A DNA stretch of 64,000 bases from Deltaproteobacteria bacterium (GTDB lineage Bacteria; Desulfobacterota; Desulfobacteria; Desulfobacterales; QNYZ01): positions 18,742 to 82,741 of the forward strand of contig QNYZ01000038.1 of assembly GCA_003973265.1 (NCBI GenBank). Direction: 5' to 3'. This document shows, piece after piece, positions 62,346 through 64,000 of the stretch. The notes beneath the pieces were generated by a model. The model saw only the letters and a program-made list of their open reading frames with translations. It did no database searches and was not told the DNA's origin. The position numbers and the translations under genes were made by a program. Position 1 is the first letter of the stretch. Each line of letters opens with the position of its first letter.

Positions 62346-63164
62346 ATGAATTCCGATTTTCGACAATTAAAAGATAAAGCCGCCGCCCGGCTTTTTACCA
62401 AATACCCGGCATTGGTCGAAAAATGGGCGAAAAAAGCGTCGATCATGACCTTTTCCGATGTGCCCTGGTCTCCAGTGACAACCAACGCGGACCAGTGGCG
62501 CCTGGCGCTCGTTACTACGGGCGGCGTTCACCTTAAATCCCAAACACCATTTGATATGTTCGACCCGGCCGGCGACCCCACCTTCCGGGAAATCCCAGAC
62601 AATATTTCCCTGTCGGATCTGATGATTACGCATAACTATTACAATCACAGAGATGCCGATAAGGATATGAATATTATCCTCCCCCTTTCGCGCGTGGCCG
62701 AACTCAAACAGAGCAGGGAAATCAAATCCGTGAATCTCCGGCATTTTTCCTTCATGGGGCATATTACGGATCATCATATCGATACCCTGATCAATGAAAC
62801 CGCGCCGAAAGTCGCGGCGGCCCTGCAAAAAGACGGAGTTCATGCGGTGATTCTCACGCCGGGCTGAGGCTACTGCAACCAATCCGTGGGATTGATTCAG
62901 CGCGTGATCGAAGCCAGGGGGATCGCCACCATATCCGTCTCTTCATCTTTGGAAATCACCCGAAAAGTCCGGCCACCCCGGGTGCTTTTTCCCGGCCTGC
63001 AACTGGGCCATCCCGTCGGCTTTCCCGGCCAGATTCACGAACAGCAGACCGTATTGCGCCTGTTGTTGAGATACCTCCAGACGATTAAAGAACCGGGAAC
63101 CATCGTGGAGATCGATTTAACCGATCCTTCCCCTCTTGAAACGGTCCGGGTCTCATGCGAATGA
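62346..63164 (+). CDS. GrdB-like selenoprotein (selenoprotein B family, UxxC)
   Basis: 272 residues when TGA at 62865-62867 is read as Sec174. Upstream are the family motifs VTTGGVHLKSQTPFDMFDP, ITHNYYNHRDADKDMNIILP and FSFMGHI; the TGA follows VHAVILTPG and is followed by GYCNQSVGLIQRVIEARG. Cysteine homologues have CxxC here, so the motif is U-G-Y-C. The two halves are in the same frame, 18 bases apart at the nearest alternative start. A six-pair hairpin starts 13 bases after the TGA. The family is related to the B subunits of glycine/sarcosine/betaine and proline reductases, but stand-alone members have no proven activity. Naive annotation would split it in two. Confidence 0.9.
62880..62894 (+). 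promoter_or_regulatory. SECIS-like hairpin of the GrdB-like gene
   Basis: CAATCC-GTG-GGATTG, six perfect pairs with a GUG loop, beginning 13 bases after the Sec codon. Confidence 0.72.
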
Positions 63165-63958
63165 GAAATAGAGATCACACCATCAGCCGGCCTGATTGGT
63201 TTCGAATCTTCCTGATCTGTGCCGGGATCATTTTCTTTTCGATTCCGCCATCACTTGCCCGGGACGACGTGTTTATCGGTCGATTTTCCAGTGACATCCC
63301 CGGTAAAAAAGTCCCTTCCCAATGGGAGCCCCTTCTCTTTAAAAGCATTTCCCGGCATACGAATTATTCGCTGGTCAAAGATGCCGGTCAAACGGTTGTT
63401 AAAGCAGTCTGCCATGGCAGTTCGTCCGGATTGATCCGGTATATCCGCATCGATCCGGAAAAATATCCGATTATCGAATGGCGCTGGAAAATCTCCAATA
63501 TTTTCAAAAAGGGCGACGTCACCCGGAAAGCCGGGGATGATTACCCGGCCCGACTCTACATCGCCTTTGAATTCAACCCCGAAAATGCCGGCCTGATAGA
63601 ACGGGCCAAGTATAAAACCCTGAAACTCTTTTTTGGTAAAACACCCCCGGCCGGTGCGATCAATTATATCTGGGCCAGCAAAGCGCCGGACGGCACCGTT
63701 GTGCCCAGCCCCTATACCGGCCAGTCCATCATGATGGTGGTGCAAAGCGGAAACGCGGAGGTAAACAGATGGATCACCGAAAAACGGGACATCATTGCCG
63801 ACTACATGACCGCCTTCGGGAAAAAACCGCCGATGATTACGGCCATCGCGATTATGTCGGACGGCAATGATACCGGGGAGTCCGCTGTGGCGTATTATGG
63901 GGATATTGTCATGCGGGGGAGAGACATCGGAAGGGAAAGGGGTCCAGGGGGCGAGTGA
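63155..63958 (+). CDS. DUF3047-family exported protein
   Basis: 267 residues. A signal peptide (FRIFLICAGIIFFSIPPSLA) precedes a DUF3047 beta-sandwich with the characteristic IIEWRWKISNIFKKGD, DDYPARLYIAFEF and AINYIWASKAPDGT. Function is unknown. It overlaps the selenoprotein gene by 10 bp and is likely translated with it. The last residues (RDIGRERGPGGE) are encoded by a copy of the dispersed G-rich repeat, which also supplies the stop. Confidence 0.85.
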   Translation: MRMRNRDHTISRPDWFRIFLICAGIIFFSIPPSLARDDVFIGRFSSDIPGKKVPSQWEPLLFKSISRHTNYSLVKDAGQTVVKAVCHGSSSGLIRYIRIDPEKYPIIEWRWKISNIFKKGDVTRKAGDDYPARLYIAFEFNPENAGLIERAKYKTLKLFFGKTPPAGAINYIWASKAPDGTVVPSPYTGQSIMMVVQSGNAEVNRWITEKRDIIADYMTAFGKKPPMITAIAIMSDGNDTGESAVAYYGDIVMRGRDIGRERGPGGE

Positions 63959-63962
63959 AAAG
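63939..63962 (+). repeat. Dispersed repeat copy overlapping the DUF3047 gene end
   Basis: GGGGTCCAGGGGGCGAGTGA followed by AAAG. The GAGTGAAAAG end is identical to the copy at 18691-18715, and again its TGA is the stop codon of the gene it enters. Confidence 0.5.
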
Positions 63963-64000
63963 ATAAAAATTTCAGATACGATATCTCTTGGTTAATGCGA

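Overview
The window reads as chromosomal DNA of a sulfate-reducing or related anaerobic Desulfobacterota (Desulfobacteraceae/Desulfosarcinaceae-like). This is inferred from the fused LutB-LutA lactate dehydrogenase subunit, four selenocysteine-containing proteins read through in-frame TGA codons, a Sec-type ArsS, cytosolic Mo/W enzymes with Fe-S partners, and short G-rich repeats between genes. No rRNA, tRNA, CRISPR array or insertion sequence was found.

Region 1 (83-14109, all minus strand) is the highlight: one apparent operon of 17 genes. It starts with a glutamine-synthetase-like ligase and a three-part glutamate-synthase-like enzyme (amidotransferase, GXGXG and FMN subunits), the gene set of the N-methylglutamate route (GmaS plus MgsABC). 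It continues with a multi-subunit FAD/Fe-S amine dehydrogenase of the HcnABC/opine-oxidase/sarcosine-oxidase type and a complete bacterial microcompartment (BMC) shell: two BMC-H, one permuted EutS/PduU-like BMC-H, two BMC-T including a PduT with its Fe-S cysteine, and a BMC-P pentamer. EutJ, PduS and a flavoprotein with an encapsulation-peptide-like N-terminus are also encoded. There is no diol dehydratase, ethanolamine lyase, glycyl-radical enzyme, aldehyde dehydrogenase, alcohol dehydrogenase or phosphotransacylase. My reading is a metabolosome that oxidises an N-alkylglutamate (N-methylglutamate from methylamine fits best), retains the aldehyde, probably formaldehyde, and exports electrons through PduS/PduT.

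Region 2 (14.5-28.2 kb): a cytosolic Mo/W-bis-MGD oxidoreductase with a ferredoxin subunit, divergent from the BMC operon; a tripartite RND efflux system; an RNA methyltransferase; an ABC-F ATPase; and release factor 3.

Region 3 (28.5-41.3 kb): a SLOG-type protein, FtcD, and a sugar-type ABC importer whose second permease is fused to an SMP-30-like propeller, with a second free propeller. An AhpD-like selenoprotein and an unrecognised 292-residue protein lie upstream, under a clear sigma-70 promoter divergent from a LysR gene.

Region 4 (41.9-48.3 kb): a small exported protein, a selenocysteine peroxiredoxin, a decayed acyl-CoA synthetase, the Lut lactate dehydrogenase genes and a GT39-type glycosyltransferase.

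Region 5 (48.7-54.5 kb): a Liv-type branched-chain amino-acid/amide importer behind three 14-bp tandem repeats, then a creatininase-family hydrolase and a small DUF2892 membrane protein. Region 6 (54.8-64 kb): a disulfide oxidoreductase, an AhpD-like protein and selenoprotein ArsS; a broken lipase-like gene; YbaK; a periplasmic rhodanese; a YyaL/DUF255 thioredoxin-fold protein; a DsbD-like remnant; a GrdB-like selenoprotein with a UxxC motif; and a DUF3047 protein at the right edge.
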